64,000 nucleotides of DNA from the NCBI RefSeq assembly GCF_017515565.1, contig NZ_JAFWFN010000025.1, forward strand, positions 1 to 64,000, written 5' to 3'. Shown one piece after another: positions 1-10,912 of the stretch. The translations under genes and the position numbers were made by a program. The notes beneath the pieces are model-generated. The model had not been told where the DNA came from. It worked only from the letters and a program-made list of their open reading frames with translations, and searched no databases. Each line of letters begins with the position of its first letter. Within the stretch, counting starts at the first letter, position 1. The stretch comes from Halomonas sp. Lineage in GTDB: Bacteria; Pseudomonadota; Gammaproteobacteria; Pseudomonadales; Halomonadaceae.

Positions 1-19
1 GAGAGTCTTCAAGCGCCAT
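1..19 (-). CDS. gatC: GatC N-terminus (partial): Asp/Glu-tRNA amidotransferase subunit C
   Basis: Only the first six codons lie in the window. Read on the minus strand from an ATG at 17-19 they give Met-Ala-Leu-Glu-Asp-Ser, a plausible GatC N-terminus. An AGGA-type ribosome binding site lies about 10 bases upstream. In Pseudomonas-type genomes gatCAB is divergent from mreB, exactly this geometry, and that context is the main support. GatC is the small subunit that stabilises the GatA-GatB transamidosome. The 19 bases alone prove nothing about function. Confidence 0.45.
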
Positions 20-236
20 GATCGAGATTTCCTCGCAAATGTGATGGAACATATTCCGCGTTCAGCGGTATACATACGGTCATCTTAAATTCGTCTTGTG
101 TTGCAGACGTAGAAAATAGCCGCAAAAGGTACCACATATTGGCCCTTTCGGGCAGTGTTAGGCGAGACTCGCGCTTGCTGCCAAGGGGTTGCGGTGATAC
201 CGTTTGCATCCGCACAGGGTTCCCGGTCTGCACTAG

Positions 237-1286
<1,050 letters not shown>

Positions 1287-1309
1287 TTAGAGCGGTTTAT
1301 CGCGGGGGA

Positions 1310-2251
1310 TTGCCTATTAAACCGCTGTTTTCGCACGGGCCGTTGCCGGGTTACCGGCTGTTTTTCTGCGTGTTGGCAGCAAGCGTTTTAATGTTTGTTG
1401 ACCAGCGATTTACGCGTATGGAAGATGTTCGCGCCCAAATGACTATGATTGTTGCCCCTATTCAGTGGGTAGTTAGCGTGCCTAGCGATCTACTGAACTG
1501 GGGGGCACTTGCTCTTTCCGATCAGCAAGCGTTGGTGGATGAAAATCGCCGCTTACGTGAGCAGATTCTGACGCTTTCTCACCGCGGTCAGCGTTTAGCT
1601 AGCTTAACCGCTGAAAATGCTGAGCTGCGTAGCCTGCTACAGGCCGCAGAGCGACATGAAATCCCCTACATGACCGCCGAACTACTCTCCCTGGATAACG
1701 ATCCTTTTAGCCACCAGATGGTAGTTGACCGCGGGCATCGCAATGGTGCCTATGTTGGCCAGCCCGTCATTGACGCATTTGGTCTAGTGGGGCAGGTGAC
1801 GGCCGTATCGGCATACTCCAGTCGCGTCCTCTTACTCGCAGATGCAAGTCATGCGCTTCCTGTTCAGGTGAATCGGAATGGGCTGCGCTTTATCGTGCAG
1901 GGTACCGGACGTTATGGCAGCGTTAGCGTCCTGCATGTGCCTGATACTGCCGATATTCGTGAGGGTGATTTGCTTACTACCTCTGGGTTGGCCGAGCGTT
2001 TTCCGCCCGGCTATCCGGTAGCGAGAGTAACCGAGGTGTATCATGACCCCGGCCAGCCATTTGCCCAGGTAACCGCTGAACCCTCCGCCCAGCTGCAGCG
2101 TTCGCGGCACTTTCTGCTGCTCTTCCCGCCACCGCCCGAGGAGTTAGGTGATGCGGATTGGGATGAGGACATGGATATTTCAGCCAGTGCGATCCACGCG
2201 GCGCAGCGCCTTGGGCTACCCAATCAACCAGTGACTCAGGAGGTGCCCTAA
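1310..2251 (+). CDS. mreC: MreC cell-shape protein
   Basis: Bitopic inner-membrane protein linking MreB filaments to periplasmic wall enzymes. The 313-residue product has one membrane segment near residues 17-35, then a coiled-coil-like stretch around residues 75-115 rich in Glu, Leu and Arg, then the beta-rich periplasmic domain (VVDRGHRNGAYVGQPV and VLLLADASHALPVQV are typical). Translation appears to start at a TTG at 1310 with a GGGGGA ribosome binding site just upstream; no ATG lies in frame near it. It sits 23 bases after mreB and overlaps mreD by one base. Confidence 0.94.
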   Translation: MPIKPLFSHGPLPGYRLFFCVLAASVLMFVDQRFTRMEDVRAQMTMIVAPIQWVVSVPSDLLNWGALALSDQQALVDENRRLREQILTLSHRGQRLASLTAENAELRSLLQAAERHEIPYMTAELLSLDNDPFSHQMVVDRGHRNGAYVGQPVIDAFGLVGQVTAVSAYSSRVLLLADASHALPVQVNRNGLRFIVQGTGRYGSVSVLHVPDTADIREGDLLTTSGLAERFPPGYPVARVTEVYHDPGQPFAQVTAEPSAQLQRSRHFLLLFPPPPEELGDADWDEDMDISASAIHAAQRLGLPNQPVTQEVP

Positions 2252-2739
2252 TGGCACGAGCACCCGTGGTGCCACTGGTAGTGGTGTGGTTGAGCTTTTT
2301 ACTGGCGCTGTGTTTGCAAGTAATGCCTCTGGCTGATGGTTGGCAGGTATATCGACCCGAGTGGATTGGCCTCATGCTGGTCTACTGGTGTATGCGGGCG
2401 CCTAGTCGGGTAGGGGTGTTTCACGGTTTTGTGATTGGTATTTTGATGGATCTAATTGAGGGAACATCGCTTGGCCAACATGCGGTCATACTTTCGCTGT
2501 TGGCATTTTTATGTGCGTTGGTTTACCCGCGCTTTCGTACCTACTCCTTAGTTCAGCAAGCGGTATTAGTGCTGGTTTTATTGGGCATTGTGCAGTTGAT
2601 TGAGCAGTGGTTGCGCACGCTAACGGGTGATTTTTCGATCCACTTATCCTTCTTGATACCCTCTATAATTAGTGCGTTGCTATGGCCATGGCTTGCGACC
2701 ATGCTACGCGCATTGGAGCGACGCCTAGCAGGTGCCTGA
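2251..2739 (+). CDS. mreD: MreD rod-shape membrane protein
   Basis: Small polytopic inner-membrane partner of MreC. The 162-residue product is strongly hydrophobic with about five predicted membrane segments and contains the family-typical MRAPSRVGVFHGFVIGILMD region near residues 48-68. Its ATG shares one base with the mreC TAA stop (TAATG), so translation is probably coupled. It is the last gene of mreBCD; a possible folded RNA element follows its stop. Confidence 0.93.
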   Translation: MARAPVVPLVVVWLSFLLALCLQVMPLADGWQVYRPEWIGLMLVYWCMRAPSRVGVFHGFVIGILMDLIEGTSLGQHAVILSLLAFLCALVYPRFRTYSLVQQAVLVLVLLGIVQLIEQWLRTLTGDFSIHLSFLIPSIISALLWPWLATMLRALERRLAGA

Positions 2740-2782
2740 TACAGGCGTTGTGTAATGATGAGTATCAGGTGTTTACACGCCT
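2735..2782 (+). other. Interlocking inverted repeats between mreD and maf
   Basis: Two pairs of complementary arms interleave. CCTGATAC (2735-2742) pairs with GTATCAGG (2762-2769). AGGCG-TTG-TGTAA (2743-2755, three-base bulge) pairs with TTACACGCCT (2773-2782). The order 5'A-5'B-3'A-3'B is that of an H-type pseudoknot or of two mutually exclusive hairpins. There is no T tract, so it is not a standard terminator. Function unknown. Confidence 0.45.
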
Positions 2783-2821
2783 ATATGCCGGTGCGAACTA
2801 ACCGCACACTGAGAGGCTCTG

Positions 2822-3454
2822 ATGAGTAAACCGCTGCGATTAGACGCTACCACAGCAACGCGTAAAGAGCCGGTGCTATGCCTTGCCTCTGCGTCACCAA
2901 GGCGCAAAGCGCTACTGGCCTCCATCGGTGTTCCCGTGAGTGTGTTGCCCAGTGACGTAGATGAAACGCCTTTAGTTGGCGAGATGGCTAGTGCTTATGT
3001 TGAGAGGCTGGCGATTGCCAAAGCACAAGCGGCAGTGCCGCAAACCAAGTTGCCGGTGTTAGGGGCGGATACGGCGGTTGTGATTGATGGCACCATATTG
3101 GGCAAGCCTCGCGACGAACAAGACGCCGCCGCGATGCTCTCAGCCCTTTCTGGGCGAACCCATCAGGTGCTAACGGCGGTCGCGGTGGTGGGGCCCCAGG
3201 GTGTACTCTCTTGCTGTGTCACCACGCAAGTGAAGATGCGTGTAATCGATCAGGATGAAATAGCTTGCTACTGGCAAACCGGCGAGCCAGTTGATAAGGC
3301 CGGTGGCTATGCGATTCAAGGCCTAGCGGCGGTGTTTGTTGAGCAAATTCACGGTAGTCACTCCGCCGTCGTGGGGCTGCCGCTATTCGAAACAACGCGC
3401 TTGTTGCGCCAGCAAGGGGTGCCTATATGGGCGGGGCGTTATCGACGTACGTGA
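2822..3454 (+). CDS. maf: Maf-family nucleoside triphosphate pyrophosphatase (YhdE type)
   Basis: Maf/Ham1-fold pyrophosphatase that hydrolyses nucleoside triphosphates (dTTP/UTP for the YhdE branch) to monophosphates and pyrophosphate. The signature [12 protein letters not shown] is near residue 21, followed by DVDETP and LGADTAV, and KAGGYAIQG near residue 160. At 210 residues it is slightly longer than E. coli YhdE because of an N-terminal extension of about 17 residues. The ATG has a GAGAGG ribosome binding site. The mreBCD-maf-rng order is conserved and ties it to shape and division genes. Confidence 0.93.
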   Translation: MSKPLRLDATTATRKEPVLCLASASPRRKALLASIGVPVSVLPSDVDETPLVGEMASAYVERLAIAKAQAAVPQTKLPVLGADTAVVIDGTILGKPRDEQDAAAMLSALSGRTHQVLTAVAVVGPQGVLSCCVTTQVKMRVIDQDEIACYWQTGEPVDKAGGYAIQGLAAVFVEQIHGSHSAVVGLPLFETTRLLRQQGVPIWAGRYRRT

Positions 3455-3511
3455 CCGCTGTCTCACCGCCTGCTGTGCTGGCAAGGATTATGACCCAATA
3501 AGGAATTTTGC

Positions 3512-4975
3512 ATGAGCGGTGAAGTTCTCATCAATTTAACGCCAATGGAGACCCGCGTTGCGCTGGTAGAAAATGGCGTGCTACAAGAGGCGCTAATTGA
3601 GCGCTCCCGCCGGCGCGGCATCGTAGGTAATATCTACAAAGGTAAAGTAGTGCGTGTACTGCCTGGTATGCAGGCTGCCTTTGTTGATATTGGCTTAGAG
3701 CGCGCAGCATTCATCCATGCTCATGAAGTGATGCCGCCGGGTACGCCCAGTGATGAACAGCAAACGATTGGTCAGTTACTCCATGAGGGGCAGGCGCTGG
3801 TGGTGCAGGTCACCAAAGACCCGATTGGCAGCAAAGGTGCGCGACTGACAACGCACCTTTCAATTCCTTCACGCTACCTTGTTTACATGCCTGACTCGCC
3901 GCACCATGGCGTCTCCCAGCGTATTGAGGATGATCGCGAGCGGGAGCGGCTTAAAGCCTTGCTGGATAAGGGTATAGAAGAGCAAACAATTGATGTGACC
4001 GGTGGTTTTATCGTCCGCACGGCGGCTGAAGGTGTGGGCGCAGAAGAGCTGGCAGGGGATATGTATTTTCTGCTACGCATTTGGCGCAAGGTAAGTGAGC
4101 GCAAAATCACGGCAGTGCCGCCTAGCGTCATCTACGATGACCTACCGCTCTTTATGCGCACGTTACGCGATGTGATGCGTGATGATATTGAAAAAGTGCG
4201 TATCGATTCCCGGGAAAACTTTGTCAAACTCGTTGAGTTCGCCGAAGAGTTTATGCCCGAGGCGGTGGATCGTATTGAGTACTATCCCGGCGAGCGCCCT
4301 ATTTTTGATCTTTACAGCGTTGAGGATGAAATTCAAAAAGCGTTAGGGCGCAAAGTGCAGCTAAAGTCGGGCGGCTATTTAGTGATTGATCCCACTGAGG
4401 CCATGACCACCATTGATGTGAATACCGGGGGCTATGTTGGTCACCGTAATCTCGAAGAAACCATTTTTAAAACCAATCTTGAAGCGGCCACGGCGATAGC
4501 GCGCCAGCTGCGGCTGCGCAACTTGGGCGGTATTATCATTATCGACTTTATCGATATGATAGATGTTGAGCATCAACGTCAGGTGCTGCGCGTGTTGGAA
4601 AAAGCTCTGGAGCGGGATCACGCTAAAACCAAGTGTACTGGGGTAACCGAGCTTGGCTTAGTTCAGTTGACCCGCAAGCGGACTCGCGAAAGCTTGGAGC
4701 AGACATTGTGCGAAGCGTGTCCTACGTGTAGCGGACGCGGTACATTGAAAACACCCGAAACTGTTTGCTATGAAATTTTTCGTGAAATACTGCGCGAAGA
4801 GCGAGCTTACAGCGCTGAGACGTATATGGTACTCGCATCCCAGCCAGTGGTAGACCGCTTGTTGGATGAAGAGTCCGCAGCGGTGGCTGACCTGGAAAGC
4901 TTTATTAACAAAACGATCCGTTTTCAGGTTGAGCAGCACTACTCCCAAGAACAGTACGACATTGTGCTGATGTAA
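3512..4975 (+). CDS. rng: Ribonuclease G
   Basis: Endoribonuclease of the RNase E/G family that matures the 5' end of 16S rRNA and cleaves some mRNAs. The 487 residues match E. coli RNase G (489). An S1 RNA-binding domain occupies roughly residues 35-130, with KGKVVRVLPGMQAAFVDIG at its start. The catalytic region contains the metal-ligand aspartates in TTIDVNTGGYVG and IIIDFIDM, followed by the zinc-link cysteines in CEACPTCSGRG near residue 405. The ATG has an AAGGAA site. Its TAA overlaps the yhdP ATG (TAATG). Confidence 0.96.
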   Translation: MSGEVLINLTPMETRVALVENGVLQEALIERSRRRGIVGNIYKGKVVRVLPGMQAAFVDIGLERAAFIHAHEVMPPGTPSDEQQTIGQLLHEGQALVVQVTKDPIGSKGARLTTHLSIPSRYLVYMPDSPHHGVSQRIEDDRERERLKALLDKGIEEQTIDVTGGFIVRTAAEGVGAEELAGDMYFLLRIWRKVSERKITAVPPSVIYDDLPLFMRTLRDVMRDDIEKVRIDSRENFVKLVEFAEEFMPEAVDRIEYYPGERPIFDLYSVEDEIQKALGRKVQLKSGGYLVIDPTEAMTTIDVNTGGYVGHRNLEETIFKTNLEAATAIARQLRLRNLGGIIIIDFIDMIDVEHQRQVLRVLEKALERDHAKTKCTGVTELGLVQLTRKRTRESLEQTLCEACPTCSGRGTLKTPETVCYEIFREILREERAYSAETYMVLASQPVVDRLLDEESAAVADLESFINKTIRFQVEQHYSQEQYDIVLM

Positions 4976-7900
4976 TGATAGCGCTACGTTCGTGGGTGCG
5001 GTGGTCTCTGATTGTGTTTGCATGGCTGCTTGGCATGCTGGCCATACTGCTTTTGGTAGTGAGGCTGCTGATTAGCCAGGTAGGGGCGCTAACGCCCAAA
5101 ATTGAAGCGCTCCTTGAAGCGCGCATCGGCGTGCCGGTGACGATTGATCATCTCTCTCTCTCCCTTGAGCGCAACGATCTATTTCTGCGTTTAGAGGGCT
5201 TACAGGCAGTAACGCCGCAAGGGCAACGGCTGCTCTCCCTTGGAGAGGCCCACCTGCGGCTTGATAGCTGGGCCTCGCTCCTAAGTATTGCCCCCATTTT
5301 TAACGATGCCCGTATTACTGGGGCTGAGTTTCATCTTTACCAGCAGCAAGACGCTGCTTGGGGCTGGCCAAACCCTGCCGAGCTACCCGAATTTATAGCG
5401 CCAGAGCCTACGCTGGATTTAGCCAAAATTGATAAGTGGGCAGGCATTATCCTGCGCCAGCGCTTGTGGGTGGATAACACACGCGTTGTGCTGCATGGAG
5501 AGGAAGATGAGGTGGCCATGCACGCGCCTACCTTACTGCTTAACGGTGATGAGCGGCGCACACGGCTTGAGGGGGTAGTGAACATTCTAGAAACCCCCGA
5601 CCTGCGCGATGAAGAGGCTCTTCCTGCGCTGAATATGCAGGTGGAAATGCAGCCAGGGCAGCGAGGGTTTAGCGACTTCTCGGCGGCGCTTCAGCTCGAT
5701 ATGCAGCTTGATCACTTGCTGTCGTTAGCGGCGGTATTTCGGCCGGACTATATGCCCCACCTAGAACAGGCTGGGGGCGAAGTTAAGCTGTGGGGGCGGT
5801 GGCATAGCGGTCGGCTCGATGAAGCGCGCCTGGCGGTGGATATCCCCGAGCTTACTCTGCGCCATGAAATTCAATACGCGGTATTACAAGATATTCAGGC
5901 AACGGGCCTTTGGCAGCGTGATGGTGAGGGCGGCAAAGCGTGGCTAAGCGCCGATGCTGACAGCGTTGAGTGGGCGCGCCCTGCTGGTATTAGTGATGGC
6001 CCGGCGCTACCGAACCACTGGTATTTGTCCCATCAGGCTGATTTTTGGGAGCTGCGCACAAGCGCTTTTGAGCTCTCCTCACTGACCGCCTGGCGCGAGT
6101 ACGTATTGCTACCCGAATCAGTAACCCGGGTGCTGCAAACCCTTTCCCCCAGTGGCCAGGTTCAAGGGCTAAGCGTTGGTCAGCATGAGGGGCGCTGGGG
6201 TGTTGATGCGGCGCTGACCAATGTTGCCGTTTTGCCCTGGCAGCAGGCGCCCGGCGGCGGCCCGCTAGATGCCTGGGTACAGGCCCGGGATTTTCGCGGC
6301 CGAGTGACCTTCAGTAGCGCGGGAGAGAGTTCGCTACATTTTCCTGGGTTATTTATTGCCCCCATGCAGCTTAGCCATGCCCAAGGCGTGGTGGAGTGGG
6401 TCTATGATGGCCCCAATACAATGATTAGTGGTCGTGAGTTAGCCGTTCAGTGGGATGGTGCAGAGGTTAGCGGTGGCTTTGGGTTAATTAGGGGTAAAGA
6501 GAGTGGTCAATTTGGTTTAAATATCGACTTTGCCAACGTCGATGCTGTGGAATACCCCTTGTCTCACTGGCTACCCATCTACGCGTTTGAACCCGGAATG
6601 CGCGAATGGCTGCTCAACGATATCGGTGGCTACGTGCCCAACGGGTCGCTTCAGCTAAGCCTGCCCTTAGCTATCGAGCAAACAACCGATGAACTCTCTG
6701 CGACGCTGGCTCTGTCGGTAACCCAGGGGCATATGCCTATCGCGCAAGATTGGCCACGGCTAGAACAAGTGGAGGGGCGGTTGACCTGGAAAGAGCAGGT
6801 GCTTGAAGCCCACATTGAGTATGCCGAGAGCCACGGTGTGCAGGCCTCTGAAGGTGAGTTGATAATGGCCGATGAGCAGCTAATGCTCTCTGGGCAATTA
6901 AAGAGCGATGGCCAATCGCTACTTGAGTTTCTCCAGGCTATTCCGAATGTAGATATGTCGCTGCTTGACGATGTGCGTGCTGAAGGACACGTAGAGGGAG
7001 ATATTGCCCTGTCGTTGCCGCTTAATGCGCCTGACACCTTGCAGGTGGAAATCAATGCCCGCCCGCAGTTTTCAAGCATCGCCTACCAGCCCCTTGAATT
7101 ACCCTTAACCAATGTCGAGGGTGCGCTGACCTGGCAGCAGCATGGCGAAAACTATGGTTTGTCAGGTAATGCCAGCGGTCGGCTGCTAGGTGGCCGCATT
7201 GTGGCGGATATTAATAGCCAGCAAGACCGGATCGACTTACGTGGCGATGTTAATACCGCGGCGCTGTTCCGCTTGGCAGACATACCTGCTGAGCAGGCTC
7301 GCCAAGTATTTGAAGGCAGCGCTGAGTGGCGTGGTCAGGTTCGCCTTGAGCCGACGCCTAGGGTGACCCTCGAAAGCCGTTGGTTGGGCGTGGTGAGCCA
7401 CTTACCTGAACCCTTCGCTAAAACCGCTGAGCAGCCCTGGCCATGGCGCTTCACGGCTGATATAGAGAGCGGACGGGTGGAAACCCAGCTAGCCGAACTT
7501 ATTCATGCGCGTGGCCAACAGTTAGCAAATGGCGAATTAGCCGGCGAGCTGGCGTTGGGGGCTGCGTCGTTGCCGCAAGGCTGGCTGCGCCAGCCAGGCA
7601 TTAACGTCGTTGCCGAACTACCTGAAATAGACCCAGTAGCATGGCATGCAGCGGTTGCGCCGCTCATGCAAAGCCAGTCGCCGGTAGGTATTGAATACGA
7701 AGAGAGCGAAGCACCTGTTTCGCTAAGGGTAAGTACTCCTTGTTTACGCTACCGCAGCGAATGCTTTGGTGAAATTAACGTGTCGGGCGATATCCATGGA
7801 CAGCAGATGGGAATGCTGCTCAGTGGTGACTTAATCTCGGGTCGGGTTGAGTATCGACCCAAGACCGCGCGGCCTCTGGACATAATGATTACGTCGCTGG

Positions 7901-8835
7901 AGGCCGAGCGACTGCTCGACATGCCCTCCAAAGAGCATAGTAGTAGTGCAGCTTCTCCCGCCTCATGGGTAGAGGCAGTGGAAACCCGGTACTCAACGCC
8001 GGCATCCATTCCTTCATGGCTGGCCGAACTGCCCAGTGGTCGGTTACGACTTGCAGAAATCAGCTTGGGTGGAGGTCGGTTTGGCCCTCTAACGGCCTAT
8101 TGGCAAACCGATGATCGACGCTTTTCGCTGTCACCTGTAGGGTTGACCCTGGGCCAGCTTTCGGCTCGGGGCGAACTATTTTGGGAAGGCAGTGCGGAGA
8201 ACAGTCAAACTCGGGCCGATATTTCAATCCTGGGGGGGGATGTGGGCACTGCCCTAGAGCGGCTTGGCCAGCCGGTGGCGATGCGTAGCCGTTCAACGGA
8301 CATTAACGCTGAGCTAGCATGGCCTGGCGCACCCTGGCAGCTTGACTTGAGCCGGGCGGGCGGCGAGATTGATATCGATATCCGTGATGGCCGTTTTGTG
8401 ACGTTAGAGTCCGCGCCCGCAAGGTTGGTTGGGCTGCTTAATTTTGACAATATATTGCGCCGATTACGTCTAGATTTTTCTGATGTCACGGGTCAAGGCA
8501 CCGCATTTGATAGAGTATATGGCACAGCAGATGTGGCTGGTGGGAAGTTAATGATGCGCGGGCCGTTGCATATTGAAGCCCCGGCAGCCTCAATGACGCT
8601 TACCGGCAACATCAACCTAGCGCAGCGTGAACTCGATCAGCGTTTAGGCGTCACACTGCCAGTTAGCCAGAGTTTACCCATCGCGGCCATTGCCGTGGGC
8701 GCCCCCATTGTAGGGGGTGCCTTATTCCTCGCCGACCAACTGTTTGGCGATGCGTTTGATCGAGCGACGACTATTCACTATCGCGTGCGGGGTCCCTGGA
8801 CTTCGCCGCAGGTTACCTTAGAAGGCCCTCAATGA
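4975..8835 (+). CDS. yhdP: YhdP-family AsmA-like envelope lipid-transport protein
   Basis: Very large (1286 residues) inner-membrane-anchored protein. One hydrophobic segment near residues 10-35 precedes a long beta-rich periplasmic body ending in a short AsmA-like C-terminal domain ([20 protein letters not shown]). The length and the position after rng match YhdP, which in E. coli works with TamB and YdbH to move phospholipid toward the outer membrane and to maintain permeability. That function is family knowledge; nothing catalytic is visible. It overlaps rng by one base and tldD by four, so expression is probably coupled. Confidence 0.9.
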   Translation: MIALRSWVRWSLIVFAWLLGMLAILLLVVRLLISQVGALTPKIEALLEARIGVPVTIDHLSLSLERNDLFLRLEGLQAVTPQGQRLLSLGEAHLRLDSWASLLSIAPIFNDARITGAEFHLYQQQDAAWGWPNPAELPEFIAPEPTLDLAKIDKWAGIILRQRLWVDNTRVVLHGEEDEVAMHAPTLLLNGDERRTRLEGVVNILETPDLRDEEALPALNMQVEMQPGQRGFSDFSAALQLDMQLDHLLSLAAVFRPDYMPHLEQAGGEVKLWGRWHSGRLDEARLAVDIPELTLRHEIQYAVLQDIQATGLWQRDGEGGKAWLSADADSVEWARPAGISDGPALPNHWYLSHQADFWELRTSAFELSSLTAWREYVLLPESVTRVLQTLSPSGQVQGLSVGQHEGRWGVDAALTNVAVLPWQQAPGGGPLDAWVQARDFRGRVTFSSAGESSLHFPGLFIAPMQLSHAQGVVEWVYDGPNTMISGRELAVQWDGAEVSGGFGLIRGKESGQFGLNIDFANVDAVEYPLSHWLPIYAFEPGMREWLLNDIGGYVPNGSLQLSLPLAIEQTTDELSATLALSVTQGHMPIAQDWPRLEQVEGRLTWKEQVLEAHIEYAESHGVQASEGELIMADEQLMLSGQLKSDGQSLLEFLQAIPNVDMSLLDDVRAEGHVEGDIALSLPLNAPDTLQVEINARPQFSSIAYQPLELPLTNVEGALTWQQHGENYGLSGNASGRLLGGRIVADINSQQDRIDLRGDVNTAALFRLADIPAEQARQVFEGSAEWRGQVRLEPTPRVTLESRWLGVVSHLPEPFAKTAEQPWPWRFTADIESGRVETQLAELIHARGQQLANGELAGELALGAASLPQGWLRQPGINVVAELPEIDPVAWHAAVAPLMQSQSPVGIEYEESEAPVSLRVSTPCLRYRSECFGEINVSGDIHGQQMGMLLSGDLISGRVEYRPKTARPLDIMITSLEAERLLDMPSKEHSSSAASPASWVEAVETRYSTPASIPSWLAELPSGRLRLAEISLGGGRFGPLTAYWQTDDRRFSLSPVGLTLGQLSARGELFWEGSAENSQTRADISILGGDVGTALERLGQPVAMRSRSTDINAELAWPGAPWQLDLSRAGGEIDIDIRDGRFVTLESAPARLVGLLNFDNILRRLRLDFSDVTGQGTAFDRVYGTADVAGGKLMMRGPLHIEAPAASMTLTGNINLAQRELDQRLGVTLPVSQSLPIAAIAVGAPIVGGALFLADQLFGDAFDRATTIHYRVRGPWTSPQVTLEGPQ

Positions 8836-10286
8836 CCGCACTTAAAAGCGATTTAGACACCGCTGTTTCCATTCTGTTAACGCCGAGTGGTCTTGACCTA
8901 GATGCGCTGGACACAGGGCTTGGCTATGCCATGGGGGCAGGCATTGACTACGCCGATCTCTATTTTCAGCGCACCTGGCAAGAGGGATGGGTGTTGGAAG
9001 ATGGCGAGGTAAAAGAAGCCAGCTACAACATTGATGGTGGGGTGGGAGTACGTTCGCTAGCAGGCGAAAAAACCGGCTTTGCCTACTCAAACCAGATCAC
9101 CGCCGATGCGCTGGTGGACACTGGCCGCACGGCGGCGGGTATTGTGCGTAGCGGCAAGCAGCTGACTGGGCAGGCGGTAAGGCCTGTTTCTGTAGCGCCC
9201 TTTTACGCGGGCATTGACCCATTGGCAGGCCTCACTGCAGAAGACAAGGTTGCGCTACTGAAAGAGGCCGACCGCGTGGCGCGTGCGGCTGACCCCTGCA
9301 TTAGCCAAGTAAGCGCTTCACTGTCTGGCACCTACGAAGTAGTGCTGGTGCGTGCCAGCGATGGCACCTTAGCAGCAGATATCCGCCCGCTAGTGCGTTT
9401 TAATGTCAGCGTTATTGCCTTTAAAAATGGCCGTCGCGAACGCGGCAGTGCAGGAGGTGGTGGGCGTTATTCCATGGCAAGGCTGCGAGATGAGGGCGTT
9501 GCCGCGCGTTATGCCAAAGAGGCGGTGCGCCAAGCCCTGGTAAATTTAGATGCGGTGGACGCGCCTGCAGGGCAAATGCCGGTAGTACTCGGCGCAGGTT
9601 GGCCAGGCATCTTGCTACACGAAGCGGTCGGCCATGGCTTGGAGGGCGACTTTAACCGCAAAGGTAGCTCGGCGTTTGCCGGGCGAATGGGTCAGCGTGT
9701 GGCTGCCAAAGGCGTGACTATTGTCGATGATGCTACGCTATCGGATGGGCGTGGATCGCTCAGCGTTGATGATGAAGGAACGCCTGGGCAAAATACGCCG
9801 CTCATCGAAGACGGTATTTTAACTGGTTATATGCAGGACAAACTCAACGCCCGTTTAATGAACATGGCGCCTACTGGCAATGCGCGGCGCGAGTCGTTTG
9901 CCCACCTGCCGATGCCGCGGATGATCAATACCGTCATGTTAGCTGGTCAGGATGAGCCGAGCGATATTATTAAAAGCGTTAAGCGCGGTATCTATGCGGT
10001 GAGTTTTGGTGGCGGGCAGGTGGATATTACGTCGGGCAAGTTTGTATTTTCTGCCAGCGAAGCCTATCTCATCGAAGATGGCAAAATCACGGCACCTGTA
10101 AAAGGCGCTACCCTCATCGGTAATGGGCCAGAAGCCATGGGGCGGGTCTCTATGATTGGCCATGATGCGGAAATGGACACAGGTATTGGGGTGTGTGGCA
10201 AAGAGGGGCAGGGCGTGCCGGTTGGCGTTGGTCAGCCCACCTTGAAGCTAGATGAACTGACCGTTGGTGGCACCCAGTCGTCTTAA
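8832..10286 (+). CDS. tldD: TldD metalloprotease subunit
   Basis: Forms the TldD-TldE (PmbA) heterodimeric zinc protease, known in E. coli to process microcin B17 and degrade the antitoxin CcdA by digesting unfolded chains. The zinc-binding HExxxH motif is visible as [13 protein letters not shown] near residue 260; the partner PmbA lacks it. The 484-residue length is typical. It overlaps yhdP by four bases (ATGA). The partner gene pmbA lies about 630 bp downstream, with darP inserted on the opposite strand. Confidence 0.95.
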   Translation: MTALKSDLDTAVSILLTPSGLDLDALDTGLGYAMGAGIDYADLYFQRTWQEGWVLEDGEVKEASYNIDGGVGVRSLAGEKTGFAYSNQITADALVDTGRTAAGIVRSGKQLTGQAVRPVSVAPFYAGIDPLAGLTAEDKVALLKEADRVARAADPCISQVSASLSGTYEVVLVRASDGTLAADIRPLVRFNVSVIAFKNGRRERGSAGGGGRYSMARLRDEGVAARYAKEAVRQALVNLDAVDAPAGQMPVVLGAGWPGILLHEAVGHGLEGDFNRKGSSAFAGRMGQRVAAKGVTIVDDATLSDGRGSLSVDDEGTPGQNTPLIEDGILTGYMQDKLNARLMNMAPTGNARRESFAHLPMPRMINTVMLAGQDEPSDIIKSVKRGIYAVSFGGGQVDITSGKFVFSASEAYLIEDGKITAPVKGATLIGNGPEAMGRVSMIGHDAEMDTGIGVCGKEGQGVPVGVGQPTLKLDELTVGGTQSS

Positions 10287-10293
10287 CCCAAAC

Positions 10294-10815
10294 TTAGAGC
10301 GCCAAAGTCTCGCGTAGGTGCTTGAACAGCTTGCGCGAGCTGGTTGGTGGCTTGTTTTGTTCGCGCTCTTTTCGTGCATTGCGCACTAGCTGGCGCAATG
10401 TCTGGCGATCGCCGTCAGGGTACTCGGCAAGAAATAAGTCAACACCGTCATCGCCTTCGTCGATCAAACGGTCACGCCATTTCTCAAGGCGATGAAAGGC
10501 ATGGTCACGCTGCTCTTTCTCTTGTTCAATGCCGTCAAATACCCCTTGGATAGCGACGAGGTCCTCTTTGCGAATAAGTTTTCCCACGTACTGCATGTGG
10601 CGTCGACGCCCTTCATGGGAGCGGATGCGGGAGGTTTCCTCAATGGCTCGCAGCATGTCATCAGAGAGCGGAAAGCGCGCCAGTTCTGCGGGTCTCATGG
10701 CAATAAGTGTTTCGCCAAGTGCCTGTAACGCATGCATTTCTCGTTTTAGCTGAGATTTACTCGGGCGTTCTTCCTGTTCATCACTATCGAAGGGTTCGGG
10801 GCGTTGCTTAGGCAT
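10294..10815 (-). CDS. darP: DarP (YjgA) ribosome biogenesis factor
   Basis: Small, highly charged protein of the YjgA/DUF615 family. In E. coli it binds late 50S precursors and helps mature the peptidyl-transferase region. The product has an acidic N-terminus (PFDSDEQEERPSKSQLKRE) followed by long charged helices, as in the family. I chose the ATG at 10815 (173 residues) over an in-frame GTG four codons upstream because a GTGAG ribosome binding site lies at suitable spacing. It is convergent with tldD (7 bases apart) and divergent from pmbA, the usual placement. Confidence 0.93.
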   Translation of the reverse strand: MPKQRPEPFDSDEQEERPSKSQLKREMHALQALGETLIAMRPAELARFPLSDDMLRAIEETSRIRSHEGRRRHMQYVGKLIRKEDLVAIQGVFDGIEQEKEQRDHAFHRLEKWRDRLIDEGDDGVDLFLAEYPDGDRQTLRQLVRNARKEREQNKPPTSSRKLFKHLRETLAL

Positions 10816-10912
10816 ACTAGAACTCACTGATCAGATTCGTTTGCAGCATTATATCAGCTGCGACAACAACATTGATTCGCCAATGCGATTCTGGCGAAAA
10901 GGAGGCCACAAC

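Noticed and set aside
1977-2375. 132-codon open frame on the minus strand across mreC and mreD
   Set aside because: Antisense shadow of two well-supported genes; no ribosome binding site or recognisable domain.
6651-7079. 142-codon open frame on the minus strand inside yhdP
   Set aside because: Ser/Cys-rich composition typical of an antisense frame; yhdP is continuous across it.
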